A DNA stretch of 64,000 nt from the NCBI GenBank assembly GCA_963803545.1, contig CAWDMX010000004.1, forward strand, positions 372,001 to 436,000, written 5' to 3'. Positions within the stretch are counted from its first letter, which is position 1; each line of letters opens with the position of its first letter. The notes under the pieces are model-generated. The model was not told the DNA's origin. It ran no database searches and saw only the letters and a program-made list of their open reading frames with translations. This document shows positions 25,330 to 33,366 of the stretch, piece after piece. Both the position numbers and the translations under genes were made by a program. The stretch comes from Legionella_C sp963803545 (GTDB lineage: Bacteria; Pseudomonadota; Gammaproteobacteria; Legionellales; Legionellaceae).

Positions 25330-25377
25330 GTTTTAAGTATTACAATAAACAACTTTTATATATTTTGATCTATTCTT

Positions 25378-26763
25378 ATGGCTGAGCTTAAAGAGCGACA
25401 TCACCAATCCAGTGATTTACTAAAGCGTCCCCCCCACTCCTTTGAAGCGGAGCAATCAATTCTTGGCGGATTGATGTTGGATAATCAATCGTGGGATAAA
25501 GTATCCACGAAACTCTGCGAGGCGGATTTTTACCGTACGGAACACCGAACTTTATTTAAAGCTATTGTCGACCTTGTAAAGCGGAGCCAACCGTTCGATG
25601 TAGTGACCTTATTGGATAATCTCAAATCTAACAACGACTTGGACGCGGCAGGCGGCGAGACCTATCTGTTTGAAATTGCAAACAATACCCCAAGTGTTGC
25701 GAATGTTACAGCCTACGCTGATATTGTTCGAGAAAAATCAGTGCAGCGCCAACTTATTTTCATTGCTAGTGAAATTGCTGACTCGGCGTACAATCCCGCC
25801 GGTCGCGAGGTAGCCGAACTTTTGGATTTGGCTGAAACAAAAGTATTTGCTATCGCAGAACAAACGGCTACAGATGGCGGACCAGAATCAATTAAGTCCA
25901 TACTAGTGCGTGCGGTTGAAAAAATAGATGAACTGTATCAAAACGGTGACGCATTAACGGGGCTTGCGACCGGGCTCTCAGATTTAGATGCGAAAACCTC
26001 AGGCCTGCAACCCTCCGATTTGATTATTGTGGCCGGCCGTCCTTCAATGGGTAAAACTACATTAGTAATGAATATGGCTGAGCACGCAGCTATTAAAGGC
26101 GGCAAGCCTGTGCTCGTATTTTCTATGGAAATGCCAGCGGATTCATTAGCAATGCGGATGATGTCCTCTTTAGGCCGGATTGATCAACACCATATACGAA
26201 CAGGAAAATTAACCGACGACGATTGGCCAAGAGTAACCTCAGCCGTGCACATGCTTTCTGAGGCACCATTATTTATAGACGACAGTGCTGGCTTGTCCCC
26301 TGCTGAAATGCGTGCGCGTGCGCGTCGTCTAGCAAAAGAGCATGGTCAATTAGGTTTAGTAGTAGTTGATTACCTGCAATTGATGAAAGTACCAGGATTT
26401 AGGGCGGAGAATCGAACAGCGGAAATTTCAGAAATTTCACGCAGTTTAAAATCTTTAGCGAAAGAGCTAAAAGTTCCAGTAGTAGCCTTATCTCAGTTAA
26501 ATCGAAGTCTTGAGCAACGGCAAGATAAACGCCCAGTTATGTCTGATTTACGCGAATCAGGAGCGATTGAGCAAGACGCTGATTTAATATGTTTTATCTA
26601 TCGGGATGAAGTGTATAACGAGAACAGTCCTGATGCTGGAACCGCTGAAATAATTATTGCTAAGCAGAGAAATGGACCAATCGGTAAGGTAAAAGTTTCA
26701 TTTTTAGGTAAATACACACGTTTTGAAGATTTAGCTTTTAATGGGTACCAAGAACTGGAGTGA
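25378..26763 (+). CDS. dnaB: Replicative DNA helicase DnaB
   Basis: A 461-residue hexameric helicase. The N-terminal domain (PPHSFEAEQSILGGLMLDN) binds primase. The RecA-like C-terminal domain has Walker A GRPSMGKTTLV, VFSMEMPADSLAMRMM, Walker B LVVVDYLQLM, SRSLKSLAKELKVPVVALSQLNR and SDLRESGAIEQDADLI. No intein is present. The stop is three bases before the alr start, the usual dnaB-alr arrangement. Confidence 0.97.
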   Translation: MAELKERHHQSSDLLKRPPHSFEAEQSILGGLMLDNQSWDKVSTKLCEADFYRTEHRTLFKAIVDLVKRSQPFDVVTLLDNLKSNNDLDAAGGETYLFEIANNTPSVANVTAYADIVREKSVQRQLIFIASEIADSAYNPAGREVAELLDLAETKVFAIAEQTATDGGPESIKSILVRAVEKIDELYQNGDALTGLATGLSDLDAKTSGLQPSDLIIVAGRPSMGKTTLVMNMAEHAAIKGGKPVLVFSMEMPADSLAMRMMSSLGRIDQHHIRTGKLTDDDWPRVTSAVHMLSEAPLFIDDSAGLSPAEMRARARRLAKEHGQLGLVVVDYLQLMKVPGFRAENRTAEISEISRSLKSLAKELKVPVVALSQLNRSLEQRQDKRPVMSDLRESGAIEQDADLICFIYRDEVYNENSPDAGTAEIIIAKQRNGPIGKVKVSFLGKYTRFEDLAFNGYQELE

Positions 26764-26765
26764 TA

Positions 26766-27872
26766 ATGAACACTCGACCAACACGAATAATTATTGATAA
26801 GGAAGCCTTATCTCATAATATAGTGCAAATAAAAAAATGCACCCAGCAACAAATTATAGCTATGGTGAAAGCTAATGCATACGGATGCGGGATAGCGGCC
26901 ATTATACCTACTTTAATTGGCCAAGTAGCGGCCTTTGGTGTGGCAAGTCTTGCAGAGGCCTTGGCCGTAAGAGAACTGGATGCTAAAACCCCGTGCATTT
27001 TATTTCAAGGTATTTTCTGTGACGCAGAGCTAGCGGTTTTGGTGGACAAAAATTTAGAGTCTGTTGTTCATCAACGCAATCAACTGCAGTGGATTTTGGC
27101 ATCGCCACTAAAAAAACCAATAAAGGTTTGGGTAAAAGTTGATACGGGTATGCACCGTTTGGGATTTAATCCATCGGAGGTTCCAGCGGTCGTCTCGGCT
27201 CTTAGCAAATGCCCATGGGTACAAAAACCAATCGGATTAATCACCCATTTCGCTAATGCGGATGACGCGAGTTTAGTGGCAACACATTTACAACGTGCGT
27301 TGTTCGCATCTATAAATACCGGTGATGAATATACGATTAAAAGTGCGGCGAACTCAGCGGCTCTACTCCAATGCCCGGCAAGTCATTTTGATGCAGTACG
27401 ACCGGGAATTATTATCTATGGTGTTTCACCTTTTGCCAGTAAAACAGGTAAAGATCTCGGTTTAAAACCCGTGATGCAGTTTATCTCTGCGGTTTCTGCG
27501 ATTCACCATTACCCTGCTGGAAGCAAAATAGGATACGGTGGCACTCATACCTTAGAACAAGACTCAATTGTAGGCATTGTTCCGGTCGGGTATGGTGATG
27601 GTTATCCTCGTCACGTTTCAAACGGAGTCGTCCGTATTAATAACGGCTTTGCCCCCATTGTCGGCACTATCTGTATGGATATGTTGACTGTAGATTTAAG
27701 CCGGGTAAAAGATGCAAAAATTGGTACTAAAGTGGAGCTTTGGGGTGCAGGGATTCCTGTTGAGCGCGTTGCGGCGTCTGCTAAAACAATAGCCTACGAA
27801 TTATTATGCCAAGTCACAACACGCGGTCGTGGAATCGATTATAGTCTTATTTCTGCTACGCCCTTTATGTAG
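26766..27872 (+). CDS. alr: Alanine racemase
   Basis: A 368-residue PLP enzyme making D-alanine for peptidoglycan. The PLP-lysine motif is AMVKANAYGCGI, and the second catalytic residue is the Tyr in SKIGYGGTHTL. VDTGMHRLGF, ANSAALLQ, VRPGIIIYG, VGYGDGYPRHVSN and GTICMDMLTVDL are all standard. The GTG at 26760 is in frame but overlaps dnaB; ATG 26766 has GGAG five bases upstream. Confidence 0.95.
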   Translation: MNTRPTRIIIDKEALSHNIVQIKKCTQQQIIAMVKANAYGCGIAAIIPTLIGQVAAFGVASLAEALAVRELDAKTPCILFQGIFCDAELAVLVDKNLESVVHQRNQLQWILASPLKKPIKVWVKVDTGMHRLGFNPSEVPAVVSALSKCPWVQKPIGLITHFANADDASLVATHLQRALFASINTGDEYTIKSAANSAALLQCPASHFDAVRPGIIIYGVSPFASKTGKDLGLKPVMQFISAVSAIHHYPAGSKIGYGGTHTLEQDSIVGIVPVGYGDGYPRHVSNGVVRINNGFAPIVGTICMDMLTVDLSRVKDAKIGTKVELWGAGIPVERVAASAKTIAYELLCQVTTRGRGIDYSLISATPFM

Positions 27873-27883
27873 AAGAAATGGAG

Positions 27884-27934
27884 CCTTATCGGATGATTTT
27901 TGAATCATCTCACTCCGAGTTTGACGTGATAAGG
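27884..27934. terminator. Nested hairpin after alr
   Basis: An outer stem CCTTATC (27884-27890) with GATAAGG (27928-27934) encloses an inner stem GATGATT-TTTG-AATCATC (27892-27909). It is 12 bases after the alr stop. No strong T-tract follows, so it may protect the transcript end rather than terminate. Confidence 0.5.
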
Positions 27935-28007
27935 AGCCAAAGCTTACAAGAATTTTGCACTTTATAAGTCACTAAACAAGCAATTGTAACCATGCAGATT
28001 ATAGTTG

Positions 28008-28036
28008 TTGTCGAACGGTAGCGAACTTGCTAAAAT
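28008..28036 (+). promoter_or_regulatory. Promoter of the glycine-zipper lipoprotein gene
   Basis: TTGTCG (28008-28013), a 17-base spacer and TAAAAT (28031-28036), 32 bases before the ATG at 28069. Spacing and sequence fit a sigma-70/sigma-S promoter. Confidence 0.6.
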
Positions 28037-28068
28037 AGTGTTTTATTGAACAATAAAGGTACTTTTTA

Positions 28069-28518
28069 ATGAAAAAAATAGCGCTAGTTGTTGCTGCTCT
28101 TGCCGTAGTTCTCACCGGTTGTCAAGGTGTTAGCAATGAGGGTGTTGGCGGTCTTACAGGCGGTGTGGTGGGTGGATTAATCGGCAGTCAGTTTGGTGGT
28201 GGTTCAGGAAAAGTTGCCGCCGCCGCCGGTGGGGCCCTTCTCGGTGCCTACCTTGGTGGTAATATTGGAAAAAGCATGGACAAGGTTGATCGCTTAGAAG
28301 TGCAGCATGCCTTAGAAACAGCGCCTGTTGGCAAAGTGGTATCTTGGAAAAATCCCGATACCGGTAACGCCTATCAAGTGAAGCCTACAAAAACTTATTA
28401 TGCGAACAGCCAACCGTGCCGCGAATACACAACGCACGCCAATATTGGTGGTAAAAGCCAGGAAATTTATGGAAAGGCTTGTCGGCAAGCTGATGGTTCG
28501 TGGAAGGTTGCAAGTTAA
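28069..28518 (+). CDS. 17-kDa-antigen-type glycine-zipper lipoprotein
   Basis: A 149-residue outer-membrane lipoprotein with lipobox LTGC (Cys 18). A glycine zipper follows (GGLTGGVVGGLIGSQFGGG, GGALLGAYLGGNIGKSMD), then a C-terminal domain with WKNPDTGNAYQVKPTKTYY, CREYTTHANIGG and YGKACRQADGSWKV. This matches the Rickettsia 17-kDa surface antigen/SlyB-like group. It likely supports outer-membrane integrity. It has its own promoter and lies 13 bases before the oxidase genes, so some read-through is possible. Confidence 0.88.
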   Translation: MKKIALVVAALAVVLTGCQGVSNEGVGGLTGGVVGGLIGSQFGGGSGKVAAAAGGALLGAYLGGNIGKSMDKVDRLEVQHALETAPVGKVVSWKNPDTGNAYQVKPTKTYYANSQPCREYTTHANIGGKSQEIYGKACRQADGSWKVAS

Positions 28519-28531
28519 GTAAGAGAAAAGT

Positions 28532-29893
28532 ATGGTTGAAATTTTATCCAGAGCGCAGTTTGGATTTAGTATTGGATTTCACATTTTGTTTCCAACCCTA
28601 AATTTAGGGTTAGCACTTTTTTTAGTGATTATGGAAGGAATGTGGCTTAAAACTCACAATGAAAACTACCTCAAACTTTGTAAGTTTTGGACAAAAATAT
28701 TTGCCCTTACATTTGGTATGGGTGTTGTATCGGGAATTGTTTTAGCCTACCAGATAGGAACTAATTTTGGCCCCTTTATTACCAAGTTTGGCAATGTGCT
28801 GGGAGCCTTATTTGCTTACGAAACCTTAACCGCCTTTTTTTTAGAGGCGGGGTTTTTAGGTGTAATGCTGTTTGGTTGGTCTAAAGTGCCTGCAAAATTA
28901 CACTTTTTAGCGACCCTGCTTGTGGCTATAGGGACTACTATTTCGGCATTTTGGATAATGTCTGCTAATTCCTGGATGCAAACACCAAGTGGCTATCACT
29001 TAATCGATGGTAAATATATAGTCGACAATTGGTACGACGTTGTTTTTAACCCCTCATTCATTCCTCGGTTTATACATATGCTATTGGCGTCCTACGTCAC
29101 GAGCTGTTTTTTTGTTGCGGCGGTATCAGGTTACTTTTTAATTAAGAAAAAAAATACGGATTTTGCTAAAATTTCTCTATCGTTCGCTATGTGGGCGGCA
29201 TTAATTATAGTACCCCTGCAAATTGTGGTCGGGGATGTGGTTGGGCTAATAATTCACCATCATCAACCGGTTAAAACCGCAGCTATTGAAGGATTATGGC
29301 AAACGCAAAAGGGCGCGCCGCTCGTTCTTTTTGCGTGGCCTTCTCAAGACAGCCAACAAAATTTTTACACAGTATCAATTCCGAAACTAGCAAGTTTTAT
29401 CAATACGCATACATGGGACGGTGAGCTGCAAGGGTTAGATTCTGTACCGGCATCTGCGCAACCGCGCGTTGCTGCTGTGTTCTTTAATTTTCGTATTATG
29501 GTAGGCATAGGCTTGCTTTTTTTAGCGGTCGCTTTGTGGGCGTTGTATTTACGATGGCGCAATGTTTTATACACACACAAATATTTTCATAGACTTTGCA
29601 TAGTATTAGCGCCATTAGGGTTTGTTGCGAGTATTGCTGGATGGTTAACCGCTGAAATTGGACGACAACCTTGGGTTGTTTATAACCTTATGTTAACTAA
29701 AAACGCGCTTTCCGCCATCGGAAAAGAAGAAGTGATTATTTCGTTTACTTTAATTGCTCTAGCCTATGGCGTAGTCTTTAGCTTTTATCTGTATTATTTA
29801 TTTAAATTGATTGTTAAAAATGATGTCGCTCCAGAAAAAGCTACAGTTGAGCATCTGCCATTCCAATATATGTCTGATCAGTCTGAGAAATAA
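28532..29893 (+). CDS. cydA: Cytochrome bd-type ubiquinol oxidase subunit I, cyanide-insensitive type
   Basis: A 453-residue integral membrane subunit carrying the haems. The N-terminus SRAQFGFSIGFHILFPTLNLG contains the haem-ligand His. ETLTAFFLEAGFLGVMLFGW, SANSWMQTPSGY, RFIHMLLASYV (second His region) and AEIGRQPWVVY follow. The quinol-binding Q loop is short and lacks the long E. coli-type insertion, as in CioA. It reduces oxygen to water using ubiquinol with high affinity. cydB follows four bases later. Confidence 0.93.
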   Translation: MVEILSRAQFGFSIGFHILFPTLNLGLALFLVIMEGMWLKTHNENYLKLCKFWTKIFALTFGMGVVSGIVLAYQIGTNFGPFITKFGNVLGALFAYETLTAFFLEAGFLGVMLFGWSKVPAKLHFLATLLVAIGTTISAFWIMSANSWMQTPSGYHLIDGKYIVDNWYDVVFNPSFIPRFIHMLLASYVTSCFFVAAVSGYFLIKKKNTDFAKISLSFAMWAALIIVPLQIVVGDVVGLIIHHHQPVKTAAIEGLWQTQKGAPLVLFAWPSQDSQQNFYTVSIPKLASFINTHTWDGELQGLDSVPASAQPRVAAVFFNFRIMVGIGLLFLAVALWALYLRWRNVLYTHKYFHRLCIVLAPLGFVASIAGWLTAEIGRQPWVVYNLMLTKNALSAIGKEEVIISFTLIALAYGVVFSFYLYYLFKLIVKNDVAPEKATVEHLPFQYMSDQSEK

Positions 29894-29897
29894 TACT

Positions 29898-30887
29898 ATG
29901 CTGCCATTTTTTTTCGCAAGTTTGCTTGCTTTTATAGTCCTGATGTATGTAATACTGGATGGCTTTGACCTGGGGTTGGGCATTTTATTTCCGTTTACGA
30001 CCAGCGAAAAGGAGCGGAATATTATGATGAATTCTGTCGCTCCTGTTTGGGATGGCAATGAAACCTGGTTGGTGTTTGGAGGGGCGATGCTCTATGGTGC
30101 CTTTCCATCCGCGTACGGACTTTTACTACCAATTTTGTATATGCCAATTATGCTGATGCTGATCGCATTAATTTTCAGAGGGGTAAGCTTTGAGTTTCGC
30201 TTCAAAGCCGATACATCTAAAGCTCTATGGAATTGGATTTTTTCAATAAGTTCCGTAACAGCAACTTTTTTTCAAGGGATAATACTTGGTTGTATGGTTC
30301 AGGGTTTCCCCCCTTCAAAAATACCCGATATCGTTAATACAACTTTGTGGCTTACACCATTCAGTTTGCTCACTGGCATCGCATTAGTGTGTGGCTATGG
30401 ATTGTTAGGGGCTACATGGCTAATTTATAGATGCGAAGGAAAGCTACAAAAAAAGATGGTGCATTTTGCCAAAGGCTTATTGGTATTAGTTAGTCTTTTC
30501 TTGGTTTTTGTAAGCATCTGGACGCCTTTGCACAGTACGGAAATTTTCAATCGCTGGTATAGTTTTCCGAATATTCTATTGCTTACACCGCTACCACTTA
30601 CCACCGCATTTATGATTGCCTACACCTGGAAGCATTTATCAACACTGCATGAATTGAAGCCATTTTTAAGTAGTATTGCTATTTTTTTATGCGCGTATAT
30701 CGGTATAGCTATCAGCGTTTATCCCTATCTTGTACCCCACCAAATGACGTTTTGGGACGCGGCCGCTCCTAACTCTACTTTGCGTTTTATATTTATTGGG
30801 GTCGTTGTTATGCTACCAATCTTGCTTGCTTACACGCTGTACTCCTATTATATTTTTCGAGGCAAGGTCGAAAGTGACATTCATTAA
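29898..30887 (+). CDS. cydB: Cytochrome bd-type ubiquinol oxidase subunit II
   Basis: A 329-residue polytopic membrane subunit, partner of cydA. The N-terminus FIVLMYVILDGFDLGLGILFPF is the CydB signature; NSVAPVWDGNETWLVFGGAMLYGAFP and PIMLMLIALIFRGVSFEFR are also typical. The reading frame is open back to 29811 inside cydA, but MLPFFFASLL at 29898 is the natural N-terminus. Confidence 0.94.
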   Translation: MLPFFFASLLAFIVLMYVILDGFDLGLGILFPFTTSEKERNIMMNSVAPVWDGNETWLVFGGAMLYGAFPSAYGLLLPILYMPIMLMLIALIFRGVSFEFRFKADTSKALWNWIFSISSVTATFFQGIILGCMVQGFPPSKIPDIVNTTLWLTPFSLLTGIALVCGYGLLGATWLIYRCEGKLQKKMVHFAKGLLVLVSLFLVFVSIWTPLHSTEIFNRWYSFPNILLLTPLPLTTAFMIAYTWKHLSTLHELKPFLSSIAIFLCAYIGIAISVYPYLVPHQMTFWDAAAPNSTLRFIFIGVVVMLPILLAYTLYSYYIFRGKVESDIH

Positions 30888-31002
30888 AGTCGCAGCTATA
30901 AATTATAGCGCAGTAATAATCAATGATTGGTTCAATCGTAAGATGTGGTATCCTTTGGGAATTATCATTTTCCAGCTAGCTTATACGGTTAATTTTTGTT
31001 AA
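30874..31002 (+). CDS. Possible small membrane subunit after cydB
   Basis: A 42-residue frame from GTG 30874, overlapping the end of cydB, or a 19-residue frame from ATG 30943. It contains one hydrophobic helix, KMWYPLGIIIFQLAYTVNF. Third subunits of bd oxidases (CydX, DUF2474) are single-helix peptides encoded exactly here, and CydX often starts MWY. The similarity is weak and no good ribosome site is seen, so this may be chance. Confidence 0.3.
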   Translation: MTFIKVAAINYSAVIINDWFNRKMWYPLGIIIFQLAYTVNFC

Positions 31003-31014
31003 GGCAATCTACCT

Positions 31015-32184
31015 ATGCACGAAGATTTTGTTTTTTATACCCTATTTTTAATTTTTGCTGGAGCAGCGGTTTTATCGACGCTTGTTCTCTATACAAAACA
31101 ATCGCTATTAGTCGCCTATATTATGTTAGGTGCTATTGTTGGTCCGTGGGGTTTGAAGCTCGTTTCTGATATTTCGACAATTCAAAAAGTTGGTGAAATG
31201 GGGATTGTATTTCTACTATTCCTACTTGGACTGCATCTTCAGCCGCAAAACCTAATTCATATGATTCGTAAAATTACTTGGATTGCTCTAGCAAGTTCGG
31301 CAATATTTGCCCTAATAGCTTACGCGGTAGGCCGCGGCTTTGGTTTGGGTGTAACGGAGTCGGCCATATTAGGTGCGTCTATGATGTTTTCAAGCACGAT
31401 AATTGGCTTAAAATTGCTTCCCACTACCATCTTGCATCATCAACACACTGGGGAAGTAATGATTAGTGTGCTCTTGATGCAGGACGTTATAGCTATTGTC
31501 GTGTTAATTCTTATCAACGGTATGCAAACAGATGGCTTTGCGATTAATGACTTACTCATGGTAGGCGTTACTCTACCCTTACTAACCGTATTTGCGTTCG
31601 CTGTTGAGCGCTATGTTTTGGTAAAATTGTTGGCGCGATTTGATAGAACGCAGGAGTACGTGTTCTTACTTTCGATTGGTTGGTGTTTGGGAATGTCGGT
31701 TATCGCACAAAAAGTAGGCTTATCAGAAGATATCGGTGCTTTTGTAGCGGGTGTGGCGCTTGCTTCCAGCCCTATTTCTTTGTATATAGCTGAAAGCTTA
31801 AAACCTCTGCGTGACTTCTTCTTAGTTATGTTTTTCTTCTCTATTGGCGCAACTTTTAATTTTCATTACGCAGCCCAGGTCATGGTTCCCGCATGTATTT
31901 TAGCCGGACTTGTTTTATTAATTAAACCCTTCCTGTTTCAATACTTATTAACGCGTTCGGGTGAAAAAAAGGCTGTTGCTAAGGAAGTTGGTTTTCGGCT
32001 TGGGCAGGCGAGTGAGTTTTCTTTACTGGTTGCAAGTATTGCACTAAGTACGAATTTAATATCTGATGTAGGGTCCAATTTAATTCAAGCAACGACAATA
32101 TTAACTTTCATAGTTTCTTCATATTTGGTAGTTTTAAAATACCCTACACCAATTGCATTATCGGATAAAATGCGGAAGGATTAG
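31015..32184 (+). CDS. CPA2-family cation:proton antiporter (Kef-type membrane domain)
   Basis: A 389-residue protein with about 12 membrane helices. The fold of monovalent cation:proton antiporter-2 proteins is visible: YIMLGAIVGPWGLKLVSD, GEMGIVFLLFLLGLHL, the unwound helix region SMMFSSTIIGLKLLP, LLMQDVIAIVVL with the expected QD pair, GLSEDIGAFVAGVALASSP and FRLGQASEFSLLVASIA. It lacks the C-terminal TrkA-N domain of full-length KefB/C, so its control differs or lies elsewhere. It is followed two bases later by ampE. Confidence 0.88.
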   Translation: MHEDFVFYTLFLIFAGAAVLSTLVLYTKQSLLVAYIMLGAIVGPWGLKLVSDISTIQKVGEMGIVFLLFLLGLHLQPQNLIHMIRKITWIALASSAIFALIAYAVGRGFGLGVTESAILGASMMFSSTIIGLKLLPTTILHHQHTGEVMISVLLMQDVIAIVVLILINGMQTDGFAINDLLMVGVTLPLLTVFAFAVERYVLVKLLARFDRTQEYVFLLSIGWCLGMSVIAQKVGLSEDIGAFVAGVALASSPISLYIAESLKPLRDFFLVMFFFSIGATFNFHYAAQVMVPACILAGLVLLIKPFLFQYLLTRSGEKKAVAKEVGFRLGQASEFSLLVASIALSTNLISDVGSNLIQATTILTFIVSSYLVVLKYPTPIALSDKMRKD

Positions 32185-32186
32185 TC

Positions 32187-32945
32187 ATGAACTTAGTAAT
32201 TATTGCTCTATGCTTACTCAGCGAACGATTTTTAGTGCACAGTATTGCCGTGCAGCGATTTAGATGGTTTCCCGATTATGTGAACACACTGTGCCGCAAG
32301 CTTTCCATTAGTGATTCTGAAAATTCTGATTATTTAATCAGTGCGTTGGTAATATTACCAATTGTTTTGTTGGTAAGCCTAATAGTGTATTGTACTCGCT
32401 TACTATTATTTGGATTTTTAGAGTTTTTTATTAGGCTAGCATTATTTTATTACTGCTTGGGACCTAATAATGTTTTTTTTCCGCTAACGTCGTTGGATAA
32501 GGCGGACGTCAAGGATGGGCAATCGCCAGTTAATTATTATTTTAGTCGAATTAACGCACAATTATTTGCAGTTATTTTTTGGTTTATAATTACAGGCCCC
32601 ATCGGGCTTGTGTTGTATCGCCTACTAAGCTTATGCGCTGAAAATCCTAGGACCCGAAGAGCAATTTCGCCGCTACTAATGTATGTGGATTGGACGACTG
32701 CGCGAATTACGGCTTTGTTTTATCTATTAGCAGGCAACTTTCAGCAAGGATTGTCGTTGTATACTAAACTGTTTTTAACGTCGCCTGTGAATAATTCTGT
32801 AATGTTAAGTTCTAGTGGAAATTTAGCCGCGCGTTCTGACAAAGACTCGGAAGTATCCCTTATTACGGCTCAAGTCCTTGTAGAGCACGCTTTAATTTTA
32901 TTTGTGGTCTTAATCGCATTACTAACAATAATTGCATGGCTCTAG
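32187..32945 (+). CDS. ampE: AmpE-like regulatory membrane protein
   Basis: A 252-residue inner-membrane protein with about four hydrophobic helices, of the AmpE (CobD/CbiB-like) family linked to beta-lactamase signalling. Supporting features are LLSERFLVHSIAVQRFRWFPDYV at the N-terminus, FIRLALFYYCLGPNN, FSRINAQLFAVIFWFIITGPIG and VLYRLLSLCAENP. ampD is not adjacent. AmpG, which imports muropeptides for the same pathway, is at 40754-41962. The assignment is by overall pattern and is moderately secure. Confidence 0.72.
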   Translation: MNLVIIALCLLSERFLVHSIAVQRFRWFPDYVNTLCRKLSISDSENSDYLISALVILPIVLLVSLIVYCTRLLLFGFLEFFIRLALFYYCLGPNNVFFPLTSLDKADVKDGQSPVNYYFSRINAQLFAVIFWFIITGPIGLVLYRLLSLCAENPRTRRAISPLLMYVDWTTARITALFYLLAGNFQQGLSLYTKLFLTSPVNNSVMLSSSGNLAARSDKDSEVSLITAQVLVEHALILFVVLIALLTIIAWL

Positions 32946-32979
32946 CGCAATGCACTTGCTTCTTAAATAAAGAGTTCCT

Positions 32980-33330
32980 ATGAAAAAAATTAGTTATTTT
33001 GTTCTTTTATTTTCTTTTGTGCTCTTGTTTGGCTGCGCAAAAAATACTAAAATTCCCGAAAAACCACCCACTTGTTTAAGTATATGCCAGCAATACTTCA
33101 ATCAGTGTACGATTAACTGTCGTAACAATTGCAAAGATTGTACCGCCGAGTCAAAGGCCAAAGCGGCAGAGCATTTTCGATACTATTTACACGAACAATA
33201 CGTTCAGGGAGTAGCAGTAACTCGTAATTTGCAATCGTATCGTGATCCTTTACAATGCCGCAAAGTCACTTGTAACTGCGCTGCTGATATTAAAAATTGT
33301 CGACAGGGCTGTTCTAATTTAACCCATTAA
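32980..33330 (+). CDS. Cysteine-rich lipoprotein of unknown function
   Basis: A 116-residue lipoprotein with lipobox LFGC (Cys 19) and about ten further cysteines in close pairs (CLSIC, CTINCRNNCKDC, CRKVTCNC, NCRQGC). The pattern suggests disulfide bonding or metal binding in the periplasm. No family was recognised. It lies 36 bases before aceE but has an unrelated role and may be a separate unit. Confidence 0.75.
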   Translation: MKKISYFVLLFSFVLLFGCAKNTKIPEKPPTCLSICQQYFNQCTINCRNNCKDCTAESKAKAAEHFRYYLHEQYVQGVAVTRNLQSYRDPLQCRKVTCNCAADIKNCRQGCSNLTH

Positions 33331-33366
33331 TTAGGTTGTACTATTAAGTTTTTCTGAGGATTAAAC

